From: Fulverythrobacter ferritrahens
GTDB taxonomy: Bacteria > Pseudomonadota > Alphaproteobacteria > Sphingomonadales > Sphingomonadaceae
Reading direction: 5' to 3'
Assembly: GCF_020539485.1 (NCBI RefSeq)
Contig: NZ_JACDXU010000001.1
Coordinates: 868,001 to 932,000, forward strand
Length of the DNA: 64,000 nt
Positions 28,930-37,046 of this stretch are shown piece after piece; position 1 is the stretch's first letter, and every line of letters begins with the position of its first letter. The position numbers and the translations under genes were made by a program. Below the pieces are notes generated by a model. It worked only from the letters and a program-made list of their open reading frames with translations, was not told the origin of the DNA and ran no database searches.

Positions 28930-29442
28930 GTGTCGAGTAAATGGATTCCCCTCGCCGCAACCCTTCTGCTTGCAGGGTGCGCAACAACTCCCGTGCAGGA
29001 AAGCACGGCGCCCGAGACGGTCACCTTTGAGGAAACCGCCTGTTTCGGTTCCTGCCCGATCTTTTCCTTCACGCTGAATGCGGATGGCAGCGGGACTTTC
29101 ACCGGCACGCGCTTCGTTGCAGCCAAAGGAGAGCATCCGTTCACGGCCACGCCGGATCAGGTGAAGGCCTTCCTTGCCCGGATCGAAGCATTCCGGCCGC
29201 AGGGGGTGGTGGAATATGGCTATGACAATTGCTCGGTGCCCGTGCGCACGGATAGTCCGAGCGTGAGGGTAACCTGGCAGAAAGAGAGCGGAGCCGACGC
29301 GCTGAGCTGGTATCTCGGCTGTGCGGAACCCAAAGCAGAGAAGATCCAGCCCGACCTGTATGGTGCTTGGAAGGAACTACCGCTCGATGATCTGGTGGGG
29401 ACGAAGCAGAATCGCTTCGAATATGAACCGCAGGATGGCTAG
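28930..29442 (+). CDS. DUF6438 lipoprotein
   Basis: A 170-residue predicted lipoprotein: lipobox LLAGC gives lipidated Cys17, then the DUF6438 signature ACFGSCPIFSFTLNADGSGTFTG and a second Cys pair (DNCS, LGCAEP). The four mature cysteines suggest disulfides in the periplasm. Function unknown. The start is GTG with an AAAGGA site. Confidence 0.82.
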   Translation: MSSKWIPLAATLLLAGCATTPVQESTAPETVTFEETACFGSCPIFSFTLNADGSGTFTGTRFVAAKGEHPFTATPDQVKAFLARIEAFRPQGVVEYGYDNCSVPVRTDSPSVRVTWQKESGADALSWYLGCAEPKAEKIQPDLYGAWKELPLDDLVGTKQNRFEYEPQDG

Positions 29443-29466
29443 GCCTGTATGAGTTTACTGCCTAGC
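29438..29466 (+). other. Inverted repeat upstream of hrcA
   Basis: GCTAGGC at 29438-29444 and GCCTAGC at 29460-29466 are perfect 7-nt arms 15 nt apart, starting over the DUF6438 stop codon and ending 54 nt before hrcA. It is not the CIRCE sequence. It could be a weak terminator or an operator; no further evidence. Confidence 0.3.
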
Positions 29467-29520
29467 AAGTACACCTCCTCTCTGGATTGCGGGGGCAAGT
29501 CTCCCTAAATGTGGGGCGTG

Positions 29521-30564
29521 ATGAAGACGCTTCCCGTCACTGAACTGACCACACGTGCTCGTGAGATATTCCGCCTGGTGGTGGAAGGCTATCTCACGAG
29601 CGGGCTTCCCGTGGGCTCGAAGGCGCTTGCACAGGAAAGCGGGGTCAGCCTTTCCCCAGCTTCCATCCGTTCGGTTTTGGCCGATCTTGAGTCGCTGGGC
29701 CTGCTGGCTGCCCCGCATACCAGCGCGGGACGTATGCCCACTGAACTTGGCCTGCGGCTGTTTGTGGACGGGATGATGCAGGTAGCCGAACCGAGCGCGG
29801 AAGAACGTGCCGCAATCGAACGGCGACTGGCTCAGCCTGGTCCGATCGAGCAGGCTCTTGAGGCTACGAGCGCCATTCTTTCCGATCTTTCCGCTGCTGC
29901 CGGGGTGGTCATGGTGCCCAGTCGCGAGCCGACGCTGGCGCAGATGAGCATCGTCCCACTCTCGCCCACCACCGCGCTGGCCGTGCTGGTGGGGGAGGAT
30001 GGCCAGATCGAGAACAGGGTGCTCCATTTGCCCGCCGGCATGCCGCCCACTGTTCTGGAGCAGGCCACCAATTTCATCACCGCGCGCCTGGCGGGACGGA
30101 CCCTCGCGGAAGCAGTGCGTGCGATGCGGGCCGAGATTTCCTCAGGCCAGTCAGCACTTGACGAGGCGAGCCGCGATCTTGTGGAGCGTGGCCTTGCCAT
30201 CTGGAGCGAGGATGCCGCGCGGCGCCCGGTGCTGATCGTGCGCGGTCAGGCAAAATTGCTGGACGAAACCGCACTGGGCGATATCGAGCGTGTGCGCCAG
30301 TTGCTGGACGATCTTGAGAATAAGCAATCGATCGCGCAATTGCTCGAAAGCGCGCGTGAAGCGGAATCGACACGGATTTTCATCGGTTCGGAAAACCGGC
30401 TTTTCGCGCTTTCAGGCTCTTCGGTGATCGCCTCGCCCTATCGTGATCGCGAGGGCAGGGTGGTCGGTGTAGTGGGGGTGATCGGCCCGACGCGGTTGAA
30501 TTACGCGCGCGTCGTCCCCATGGTGGATTTCACAGCTCAGTCTCTGGGTAAATTGATCGGCTAG
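29521..30564 (+). CDS. hrcA: Heat-inducible transcription repressor HrcA
   Basis: About 347 residues. An N-terminal winged helix (PVTELTTRAREIFRLVVEGYLTSGLPVGSKALA), then the IDD and GAF-like regions ending in VGVIGPTRLNYARVVPMVDF, give a full-length HrcA, which represses chaperone operons through CIRCE operators. I find no CIRCE (TTAGCACTC-N9-GAGTGCTAA) before hrcA, grpE, dnaK or dnaJ in this window, so its target is elsewhere (groESL is usual in this class). ATG at 29509 is an alternative start. Twelve bases separate it from grpE. Confidence 0.93.
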   Translation: MKTLPVTELTTRAREIFRLVVEGYLTSGLPVGSKALAQESGVSLSPASIRSVLADLESLGLLAAPHTSAGRMPTELGLRLFVDGMMQVAEPSAEERAAIERRLAQPGPIEQALEATSAILSDLSAAAGVVMVPSREPTLAQMSIVPLSPTTALAVLVGEDGQIENRVLHLPAGMPPTVLEQATNFITARLAGRTLAEAVRAMRAEISSGQSALDEASRDLVERGLAIWSEDAARRPVLIVRGQAKLLDETALGDIERVRQLLDDLENKQSIAQLLESAREAESTRIFIGSENRLFALSGSSVIASPYRDREGRVVGVVGVIGPTRLNYARVVPMVDFTAQSLGKLIG

Positions 30565-30576
30565 AACAGACAGATA

Positions 30577-31152
30577 ATGACGATGAACGATGACAAGAAG
30601 AAGCCGCTTGACGATGCTGCAGCCGCGGAACTGGCAGGAGTTCCGGAAGAATTGCTCGATGGCGGTGAGGGTGAGAGCATCCTCGACGAACTAGGCAAAT
30701 TGCAGGAAGAACTGGCATCTGCGCAGCAGGGCGTCCTTTATGCTCAGGCCGAAACGCAGAACGTCCGCCGTCGGCTTGAGAAGGATATCGCCGATGCGCG
30801 GGCCTATGCCGTTACCGGTTTTGCGCGCGATATTCTGAGCATTGCAGATAATCTCTCCCGCGCACTGGATGCGGTTTCCGCCGAGATGCGCGAGGACGAG
30901 AAGTTCAAAAGCTTCATCACCGGTATCGAGGCGACCCAGCGCGAGGTCGACAAGGTTTTTGCCGCCCATGGTATCAGCCGGATCGCGGCCATGGGGCTTC
31001 CGCTCGATCCCAATCAGCACCAGGCCATGATCCAGGTGCCAAGTGCCGATGCAGAGCCCGGCACTGTGGTGCAGGAAATGCAGGCCGGCTACATGATCAA
31101 GGATCGCCTGCTGCGCCCGGCGATGGTGGCAGTTGCGAAGAAGCCGGACTGA
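30577..31152 (+). CDS. grpE: Nucleotide exchange factor GrpE
   Basis: A 191-residue cochaperone releasing ADP from DnaK. A charged N-terminus and long coiled coil (ELGKLQEELASAQQGVLYAQAETQNVRRRLEKD) precede the C-terminal beta-domain with GISRIAAMGLPLDPNQHQAMIQVP and GYMIKDRLLRPAMVAVAKKP. It lies just behind hrcA. A second ATG two codons in is possible. DnaK is 2.3 kb downstream with its own promoter. Confidence 0.94.
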   Translation: MTMNDDKKKPLDDAAAAELAGVPEELLDGGEGESILDELGKLQEELASAQQGVLYAQAETQNVRRRLEKDIADARAYAVTGFARDILSIADNLSRALDAVSAEMREDEKFKSFITGIEATQREVDKVFAAHGISRIAAMGLPLDPNQHQAMIQVPSADAEPGTVVQEMQAGYMIKDRLLRPAMVAVAKKPD

Positions 31153-31156
31153 GGTT

Positions 31157-31837
31157 TCAATCCACCGCAAAGAGGCCCTCGATCTCTCTGGTCGAATAGA
31201 GATCGGCAAAGACGAAGGCCATATTGTGCAGGGTGGCCGCGTGTTCTTCGTCGCTCAGGGCGGCGTTGGCATCGGCGGCCACCAGCACCCGGTAATTGTG
31301 CTGCATGGCATCGCGGGCGGTACTCTCGCAGCAGCAATTGGTAAGCGTGCCGCTGATCAGCACCGTATCGATCCCACGCTCGCGAAGAGTGGCGTTGAGG
31401 TCGCAAGTGCCGGGAGTGAAGGCGCTGAAGCGCTGTTTCTCGATCACCAGTTCATCCTCCGCGATATCCAACTCCGGCCATAGCTGCCAGTAATGCGCTC
31501 CGGGCGTGAAGGCTTCGCGATGGGCCTGTGCGCCCGGCCCCATGCGAAAATGGAAGTTCGACCAGCTTGGCGAGCCTTCGGGTGGCGTGGTGAAGCGCAC
31601 GAAGATATTGTGTCCGCCTGCCTTGCGCAGGGCAGCGGAAATCCGGTTGATATTATCCACAACGTCGCGTGCCATAGGCACTTCCACCGGCGCGCCTTCT
31701 TCCATGAAGCCGTTCTGCATGTCGATGATCAGATGGGCGATGCGGGTGGGGTCGAGGTCGGTGAAGCTGTTGCGTACCCCGCCGCGCGTGGCGGCCAGGC
31801 GATCGAGGATGGCGGAATGATCGACGTCATGCGGCAT
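31157..31837 (-). CDS. Isochorismatase-like cysteine hydrolase
   Basis: A 226-residue cysteine hydrolase. The catalytic Asp is in LIIDMQNGF, the cis-peptide and nucleophile region in LISGTLTNCCCESTARDAMQ, and a Lys in EKQRFSAF completes the Asp-Lys-Cys triad. Substrates in the family vary (isochorismate, nicotinamide, carbamoyl compounds), so none is assigned. I place the start at the ATG at 31837 because it has a GGAGAG site; upstream in-frame GTG/ATG starts up to 31912 are less supported. It converges on grpE. Confidence 0.88.
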   Translation of the reverse strand: MPHDVDHSAILDRLAATRGGVRNSFTDLDPTRIAHLIIDMQNGFMEEGAPVEVPMARDVVDNINRISAALRKAGGHNIFVRFTTPPEGSPSWSNFHFRMGPGAQAHREAFTPGAHYWQLWPELDIAEDELVIEKQRFSAFTPGTCDLNATLRERGIDTVLISGTLTNCCCESTARDAMQHNYRVLVAADANAALSDEEHAATLHNMAFVFADLYSTREIEGLFAVD

Positions 31838-32019
31838 TTCAGGGCTCTCCGGCATTTTGTTTTGCGCAGCATATGGCCGCAGCAGGCCCTTCATCGCAAC
31901 CGGGACCGCCACCTGCGGGGCAAGGTAGCGCAGAAATACGATAGGCCGTGCAACCCTTAGCTTGCCTAAGTCGTTGATTGTTCAAGGGCATGAACAGGGG
32001 TGAAAGAGGAACCAGTGAC

Positions 32020-32292
32020 ATGACAAGGAAACTGCCTTTCGTTCCCGTGATCTTCGCATCCGCTCTCGCTATCGGGGCCTGTTCAACCAATTATGCCGGT
32101 GAAGGCGCTCTGGCCGGCGCCGCGGTGGGGGCTGGCGTGGGTGCCTTGCGCGGCGGCGACGTTGCCGAATCTGCCGCTATTGGCGCTGGCGTAGGCGCCG
32201 TAGGTGGTGCGCTGATCGAGAAGGAAGGCAAATGCTATCGCCGGGACAGCCGCGGGCGCGAATATGAAGTGCGCTGCCGCGATCGCCGCTAA
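32020..32292 (+). CDS. Glycine-zipper lipoprotein
   Basis: A 90-residue small envelope protein. A signal with IGAC (Cys21) suggests lipidation. The centre is a glycine zipper (ALAGAAVGAGVGALRGG and AAIGAGVGAVGGALIE), able to insert in membranes, and the C-terminus is Arg/Cys-rich (CYRRDSRGREYEVRC). Similar proteins are common in sphingomonads and unnamed. An AGAGGA site supports the ATG at 32020; the longer frame start at 31978 is not needed. Confidence 0.8.
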   Translation: MTRKLPFVPVIFASALAIGACSTNYAGEGALAGAAVGAGVGALRGGDVAESAAIGAGVGAVGGALIEKEGKCYRRDSRGREYEVRCRDRR

Positions 32293-32783
32293 GAATCAGT
32301 GCCGGGAAAATCGACCAGCCTTTCATAGGCTTTTGCGTCCGTCACGCCGGGAAGTGCCGTGCCATTGCGCAGCAGAAAGGCGTGGCGGATGATTTCTGCC
32401 TGCTGCTCGATCCCGTAAGCGGTCAAGGGTTGGCCAGGTTTCAGCGCGTAAGCGTAACGGCAGAAAGGATGCCGCTGCAAAGGCAGAAAAACGCCCCGCT
32501 GGTGCTGCCACACATGTGCCATTTCATGAATGAACAGGCCCTGCCGGCTGAGCGGCGCACTGGCGAAGTCATCGCAATAGGATTGACCCTGCGGATGGAA
32601 ATGCAGGTGGCCGCGCGGGGCCATTACCACGCTGCGCAATTGGAACGGAAACCACTTGCGGCGCCTGATCCGCACCGGGCCATAATGGATTGCATCGCCG
32701 AATATCGAGCGGGCGAGGGCAATCTCCCCCGGCGTCAGCGGTCGTTCGCCACCCGCCGGGCAAATCGTGCCGCCATGGTTCAG
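32289..32783 (-). CDS. HExxH 'Vgr-related' hypothetical protein, probable CTG start
   Basis: The frame contains HEMAHVWQHQRG, a zinc-metallopeptidase-like HExxH motif, after HLHFHPQG. It resembles small sphingomonad proteins labelled Vgr-related or DUF4157-like; activity is unproven. The first GTG (32675) would cut a well-formed protein, because the frame stays open upstream with ICPAGGERPLTPGEIALARS before it. No in-frame ATG, GTG or TTG exists there, but a CTG at 32783 overlaps the copper-chaperone stop as CTGA, like the ATGA couplings elsewhere here. I give that as the likely start (164 residues). Its stop overlaps the zipper-lipoprotein stop. Confidence 0.68.
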   Translation of the reverse strand: MNHGGTICPAGGERPLTPGEIALARSIFGDAIHYGPVRIRRRKWFPFQLRSVVMAPRGHLHFHPQGQSYCDDFASAPLSRQGLFIHEMAHVWQHQRGVFLPLQRHPFCRYAYALKPGQPLTAYGIEQQAEIIRHAFLLRNGTALPGVTDAKAYERLVDFPGTDS

Positions 32784-33274
32784 CGTACATCCCCCGCGGC
32801 GCGAATCTCTGCCGAGAAGGTCGCCTTGTCTCCATTGGTGAAAGTGAGCGTGACATCGGTGAACGAACCGGGCTTCAGCCTATCGTCCAGTTCCATGGCC
32901 ATGATGTGATTGCCACCGGGCTTGAAACCGGCGCTTCCGCCCTTGGGCACGACGAATTCGGACATGTCCTTCATGGAATTCATGCCGTCCACCGTCATGG
33001 TTTGGTGCATCATCGCGCTGCCCGCGCCATCCACATGCACGCCCACGATGGAGGCATCGCTTTCGCTCTTGTTGGCGATATCGAAATAGACCGCGCCCGG
33101 ATTGCCCTTCACGGCTGGCAACACCAGCACGCCATTGGCCAGTGCAATGCCCGCCGGTGCTTCGGGAGCGGCCGGAGAGGCGCCTTGCGTGGGTTCAGCC
33201 GCCTCCTGCTGGCAGGCGGCAAGGCTGATCCCGGCAAAGGCGAGGGCAATGGCGGTCAGGCGAATGGATTTCAT
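32780..33274 (-). CDS. PCu(A)C-type periplasmic copper chaperone
   Basis: A 164-residue predicted lipoprotein (LAAC, Cys21). The copper site is of the H(M)-x10-M-x21-H-x-M type: MMHQTMTVDGMNSM followed by GGNHIMAM. Such proteins deliver Cu(I) to the CuA site of cytochrome oxidase. There is no oxidase or Sco gene nearby, so it serves a distant target. Its stop overlaps the start of the HExxH gene. Confidence 0.92.
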   Translation of the reverse strand: MKSIRLTAIALAFAGISLAACQQEAAEPTQGASPAAPEAPAGIALANGVLVLPAVKGNPGAVYFDIANKSESDASIVGVHVDGAGSAMMHQTMTVDGMNSMKDMSEFVVPKGGSAGFKPGGNHIMAMELDDRLKPGSFTDVTLTFTNGDKATFSAEIRAAGDVR

Positions 33275-33322
33275 CAGATCTTTCCTTACGGACTTTCGTC
33301 AAATTTCTAGTCGTCACTATCT

Positions 33323-33350
33323 CTTGTGCCAAGGAAAACCGCTCCTATAT
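33323..33350 (+). promoter_or_regulatory. RpoH (sigma-32)-type promoter of dnaK
   Basis: CTTG at 33323-33326, a 17-nt spacer, and CCTATAT at 33344-33350 match the alphaproteobacterial heat-shock consensus CTTG-N17/18-CYTATNT exactly. It lies 90 nt before the dnaK start and should give a transcript starting near 33357. I saw no equivalent before hrcA. Confidence 0.8.
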
Positions 33351-33439
33351 CGCCCCTGTGAACGAGCCGCCGAACCGCTTTGCCTCAAGGGGGAAGCGAA
33401 CAGCGCGGTGTCCAACATGAAGCACAGGATGGGAAATAC

Positions 33440-35359
33440 ATGGCCAAAGTTATCGGGATCGACCTGGGTACGACCAATAGCTGCGTTGCAGTGATGGATG
33501 GGGGCAAGCCCAAGGTTATCGAGAACTCTGAAGGGGCGCGCACCACGCCCTCGATCGTCGCTTTCACCAAGGATGGCGAACGTCTGATCGGACAGCCGGC
33601 AAAGCGCCAGGCGGTGACCAACCCGGATAATACCGTTTTCGCGGTGAAGCGCCTTATCGGCCGCCGTTTCGATGACCCGGTGACCAAGAAGGACACCGAG
33701 CTTGTTCCCTACACCATCGTGAAGGGCAAGAATGGCGACGCATGGGTGAATGCCGGCGGCGAGGATTATTCGCCTTCGCAGATTTCCGCCTTCATTCTCC
33801 AGAAGATGAAGGAAACGGCCGAGAGCTATCTCGGCGAAACCGTCACTCAGGCGGTCATCACGGTTCCGGCCTACTTCAACGACGCGCAGCGCCAGGCGAC
33901 CAAGGACGCCGGCCAGATCGCGGGCCTTGAAGTGCTGCGCATCATCAACGAGCCGACCGCGGCCGCGCTGGCCTATGGCCTCGAGAAGGAAGATGGCAAG
34001 ACCATCGCCGTCTATGACCTTGGCGGCGGCACCTTCGACGTTTCGGTGCTGGAAATCGGCGACGGCGTGTTCGAGGTGAAGTCCACCAATGGCGACACCT
34101 TCCTGGGCGGTGAAGATTTCGACGGCGCGATCGTCGAATATCTGGCCGACAAGTTCAAGGACAAGGAAGGCATCGACCTGCGCAGCGACAAGCTCGCCCT
34201 GCAGCGGCTCAAGGAAGCCGCCGAAAAGGCCAAGATCGAACTGTCGAGCGCGCAGACCACCGAAATCAACCAGCCCTTCATCACCGCGCGCATGGAAGGC
34301 GGCAACACCACGCCGCTCCACTTGGTGGAAACCATCACGCGCGCCGATCTGGAAAAGCTGGTCGACAAGCTGATCCAGCGTACACTGGAACCCTGCAAGA
34401 AGGCTCTGGCCGATGCCGGCGTTTCGGCCAGCGAGATCGACGAAGTGGTGCTGGTCGGCGGTATGACCCGCATGCCCAAGGTGCGCGAAGTCGTTGAAAA
34501 GTTCTTCGGCAAGAAGCCGCACACCGGTGTGAACCCGGATGAAGTCGTGGCCATGGGCGCTGCCATTCAGGCGGGCGTGCTTCAGGGCGACGTCAAGGAC
34601 GTGCTGCTGCTCGACGTTACCCCGCTTTCGCTGGGCATCGAGACGCTGGGCGGCGTGTTCACCCGCATGATCGACCGCAACACCACGATCCCGACCAAGA
34701 AGACCCAGGTCTATTCGACTGCCGAAGACAATCAGCAGGCGGTGACCATTCGCGTCTTCCAGGGCGAGCGTGAAATGGCGGCGGACAACAAGCTGCTCGG
34801 CCAGTTCGACCTCGTCGGCATTCCGCCCGCTCCGCGTGGCGTGCCGCAGATCGAGGTCACCTTTGACATTGACGCGAACGGCATCGTGAACGTCAGCGCG
34901 AAGGACAAGGGCACTGGCAAGGAACAGCAGATCCGCATCCAGGCTTCGGGTGGTCTCTCGGATTCCGACATCGACCAGATGGTCCGCGATGCCGAGAAGT
35001 TCGCCGAGGAAGACAAGAAGCGCCGTGAAGCGGCCGAGGCACGCAACAATGCAGAAAGCCTCGTCCACGCGACCGAGAAGCAGCTTGCAGAAAATGGCGA
35101 CAAGATCGACGCCGATCTCAAGAGCCAGATCGAGGCTGCGATTGCCGAAGCAAAGACCGCGATTGAAAGCGGCGATGCTGCTGCGATCAATGCCAAGAGC
35201 CAGGCGCTCACCGAAGTGGCCATGAAGATGGGCCAGGCGATCTACGAGAAGGAACAGGCTTCGGCCGCTTCTCCGTCGGGCGCCGCGGACGCATCTTCGG
35301 GTGACGAGGAAGTGGTGGACGCCGAATTCTCGGAAGTCGACGAAGACAACAAGGGCTGA
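33440..35359 (+). CDS. dnaK: Chaperone DnaK (Hsp70)
   Basis: 639 residues, normal length. Nucleotide-binding domain begins [30 protein letters not shown] and [12 protein letters not shown] are the Hsp70 signatures; the substrate domain has [14 protein letters not shown]; the C-terminus ends in the Asp/Glu-rich [15 protein letters not shown] tail contacting client proteins and partners. The ATG at 33440 begins the conserved sequence; a frame start 60 nt earlier is rejected. An RpoH-type promoter precedes it, and dnaJ follows after 73 nt. Confidence 0.97.
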   Translation: MAKVIGIDLGTTNSCVAVMDGGKPKVIENSEGARTTPSIVAFTKDGERLIGQPAKRQAVTNPDNTVFAVKRLIGRRFDDPVTKKDTELVPYTIVKGKNGDAWVNAGGEDYSPSQISAFILQKMKETAESYLGETVTQAVITVPAYFNDAQRQATKDAGQIAGLEVLRIINEPTAAALAYGLEKEDGKTIAVYDLGGGTFDVSVLEIGDGVFEVKSTNGDTFLGGEDFDGAIVEYLADKFKDKEGIDLRSDKLALQRLKEAAEKAKIELSSAQTTEINQPFITARMEGGNTTPLHLVETITRADLEKLVDKLIQRTLEPCKKALADAGVSASEIDEVVLVGGMTRMPKVREVVEKFFGKKPHTGVNPDEVVAMGAAIQAGVLQGDVKDVLLLDVTPLSLGIETLGGVFTRMIDRNTTIPTKKTQVYSTAEDNQQAVTIRVFQGEREMAADNKLLGQFDLVGIPPAPRGVPQIEVTFDIDANGIVNVSAKDKGTGKEQQIRIQASGGLSDSDIDQMVRDAEKFAEEDKKRREAAEARNNAESLVHATEKQLAENGDKIDADLKSQIEAAIAEAKTAIESGDAAAINAKSQALTEVAMKMGQAIYEKEQASAASPSGAADASSGDEEVVDAEFSEVDEDNKG

Positions 35360-35432
35360 TGGCCTGATGGAAATGCTGGCCGCCGCTGATGCATCCCGCG
35401 TCGGCGGCGGCTAGATTTATCGGGACGGGGCT

Positions 35433-36563
35433 ATGTCGACCGACATCGATTATTACGAACTGCTCGAGGTGGAGCGGACGGCGGACGAGAAGGTTCTCAA
35501 AACCGCCTACCGCCGACTCGCCATGCAATATCACCCGGATCGCAATCCTGGCGATTCCGAAGCTGAAGCTCGCTTCAAGGCTATCAATGAAGCCTATGAC
35601 TGCCTGAAAGACCCGCAGAAGCGCGCGGCCTATGATCGTTTCGGTCATGCCGCGTTTCAGCAGGGTGGTTCTGGCGGGTACGGTGGTGGTCCCGGCGCCG
35701 ATTTCGGCGATCTCGGTGATATTTTCGAAACCATCTTCGGCAGCAGTTTTGGAGGCGGGGCGCGTCAGCGCCCTCGTCGCGGCGCGGATCTGCGCTATGA
35801 CTTGCAGGTGACGCTGGAAGAAGCGTTCCACGGCAAGGATACGGAAATCGAAGTAGAGGTTTCGGTTTCCTGCGAACCCTGCGACGGCACGGGAGCCGAG
35901 CCGGGCACGGGGCGGCGGACCTGCAACCTGTGTGGCGGCCGCGGCAAGGTGCGTGCGCAGCAGGGCCTGTTCGTGATCGAACGTCCCTGTCCGACCTGCC
36001 ATGGCAGCGGGCAGGTGATTGAAAGCCCCTGCAAGCACTGCCGGGGCGAAGGTCGGACCGATCGGCTTCAGCGCCTTGAAGTCGCGGTTCCTCCGGGCGT
36101 CGATAACGGCACGCGCATCCGCTTGTCAGGCCGGGGTGAGGCTGGGCCGAATGGCGCGCCTCCGGGCGATCTCTACATTTTCGTGCATGTAGCGCGCCAT
36201 CCGGTATTCGAGCGGGAAGGGACCACGCTGTTCACCCGGATGCCGATCAGTTTCACCACTGCGGCGCTGGGCGGCTGTGTCAGCATTCCAGGGCTCGACG
36301 GAGAAAATCATTCGATCGACATTCCGGCGGGAATCCAGTCCGGCAAGCAATTGCGCAAACGCGGTGCCGGTATGCCGGTTCTGCAAGGGCGCGGGCGCGG
36401 TGATCTGGTGGTGGAAGTCCAGGTGGAGACGCCAACCCGCCTCTCGGTTCGCCAGAAGGAATTGCTCCGGGAATTCCAGGAGACGGAAACCGGTGAGGAA
36501 TGTCCCGAAAGTGCAGGTTTCTTCGATCGCCTGAAAAATGCGTGGAACGATCTGACCGAGTGA
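35433..36563 (+). CDS. dnaJ: Chaperone DnaJ (Hsp40)
   Basis: 376 residues, class A Hsp40. The J-domain carries YHPDRNPGD with the HPD tripeptide; a Gly/Phe-rich linker follows (GGSGGYGGGPGADFGDLGDIFE); the zinc region has four CxxCxGxG repeats (CEPCDGTG, CNLCGGRG, CPTCHGSG, CKHCRGEG); then two substrate-binding beta-domains. It stimulates DnaK ATPase and shares its heat-shock transcript. Confidence 0.97.
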   Translation: MSTDIDYYELLEVERTADEKVLKTAYRRLAMQYHPDRNPGDSEAEARFKAINEAYDCLKDPQKRAAYDRFGHAAFQQGGSGGYGGGPGADFGDLGDIFETIFGSSFGGGARQRPRRGADLRYDLQVTLEEAFHGKDTEIEVEVSVSCEPCDGTGAEPGTGRRTCNLCGGRGKVRAQQGLFVIERPCPTCHGSGQVIESPCKHCRGEGRTDRLQRLEVAVPPGVDNGTRIRLSGRGEAGPNGAPPGDLYIFVHVARHPVFEREGTTLFTRMPISFTTAALGGCVSIPGLDGENHSIDIPAGIQSGKQLRKRGAGMPVLQGRGRGDLVVEVQVETPTRLSVRQKELLREFQETETGEECPESAGFFDRLKNAWNDLTE

Positions 36564-36578
36564 CGCTAGTCAAACCTT

Positions 36579-37046
36579 ATGAATGAACGCCCCGCTCTGC
36601 TATTTGTATGCCTTGGTAATATCTGCCGTTCTCCGCTCGTTGAAGCGGCAATGCGGCAAGTGGTAGAGCGGGACGGTCTCCAAATCCATGTCGAATCCGC
36701 GGCAACCGCGTCCTACCACATCGGCAAGCCTATCGATGAGCGTTCGCTGATCGTGGCGCGCAAGCATGGGGTCGATCTTTCCGATCATCGCGCCCGCCGG
36801 GTCACTCCAGATGATTTCATGCGGTTCACCCATATTTTCGCGGTGGATCAGGGCGTACTGATGTCGCTGCGCATCATGGTGCCCGATGGCCCGAAGGCAA
36901 AACTGGAATTGTTGCTGGACAATGTGCCCGGTCGCGAAGGCGATTCCATCGCCGATCCTTTCTTCAGCGAGCAGGATGCTTTCGACATTACCTGGGCAGA
37001 TTCCATGGCCGCGGCAGAGGCATTGGCCCGGCGTTTCAGTAAATAG
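36579..37046 (+). CDS. Low-molecular-weight protein tyrosine phosphatase
   Basis: A 155-residue cytosolic phosphatase. The P-loop CLGNICRSP (CxxxxxR-S/T) is close to the N-terminus and the general-acid Asp is in ADPFFSEQDAF. In bacteria such enzymes act on tyrosine kinases for polysaccharide export, or have broader roles; no kinase is near. It follows dnaJ after 15 nt and its last 11 nt overlap the convergent patatin gene. Confidence 0.93.
   Translation: MNERPALLFVCLGNICRSPLVEAAMRQVVERDGLQIHVESAATASYHIGKPIDERSLIVARKHGVDLSDHRARRVTPDDFMRFTHIFAVDQGVLMSLRIMVPDGPKAKLELLLDNVPGREGDSIADPFFSEQDAFDITWADSMAAAEALARRFSK

Noticed and set aside
29443-29520. CIRCE operator before hrcA
   Set aside because: No TTAGCACTC-N9-GAGTGCTAA or close variant in the spacer; only a different 7-bp inverted repeat is seen.
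33317-35068. Long minus-strand frame opposite dnaK
   Set aside because: Antisense frames of dnaK are a well-known source of false annotations; the DnaK sequence itself is complete.
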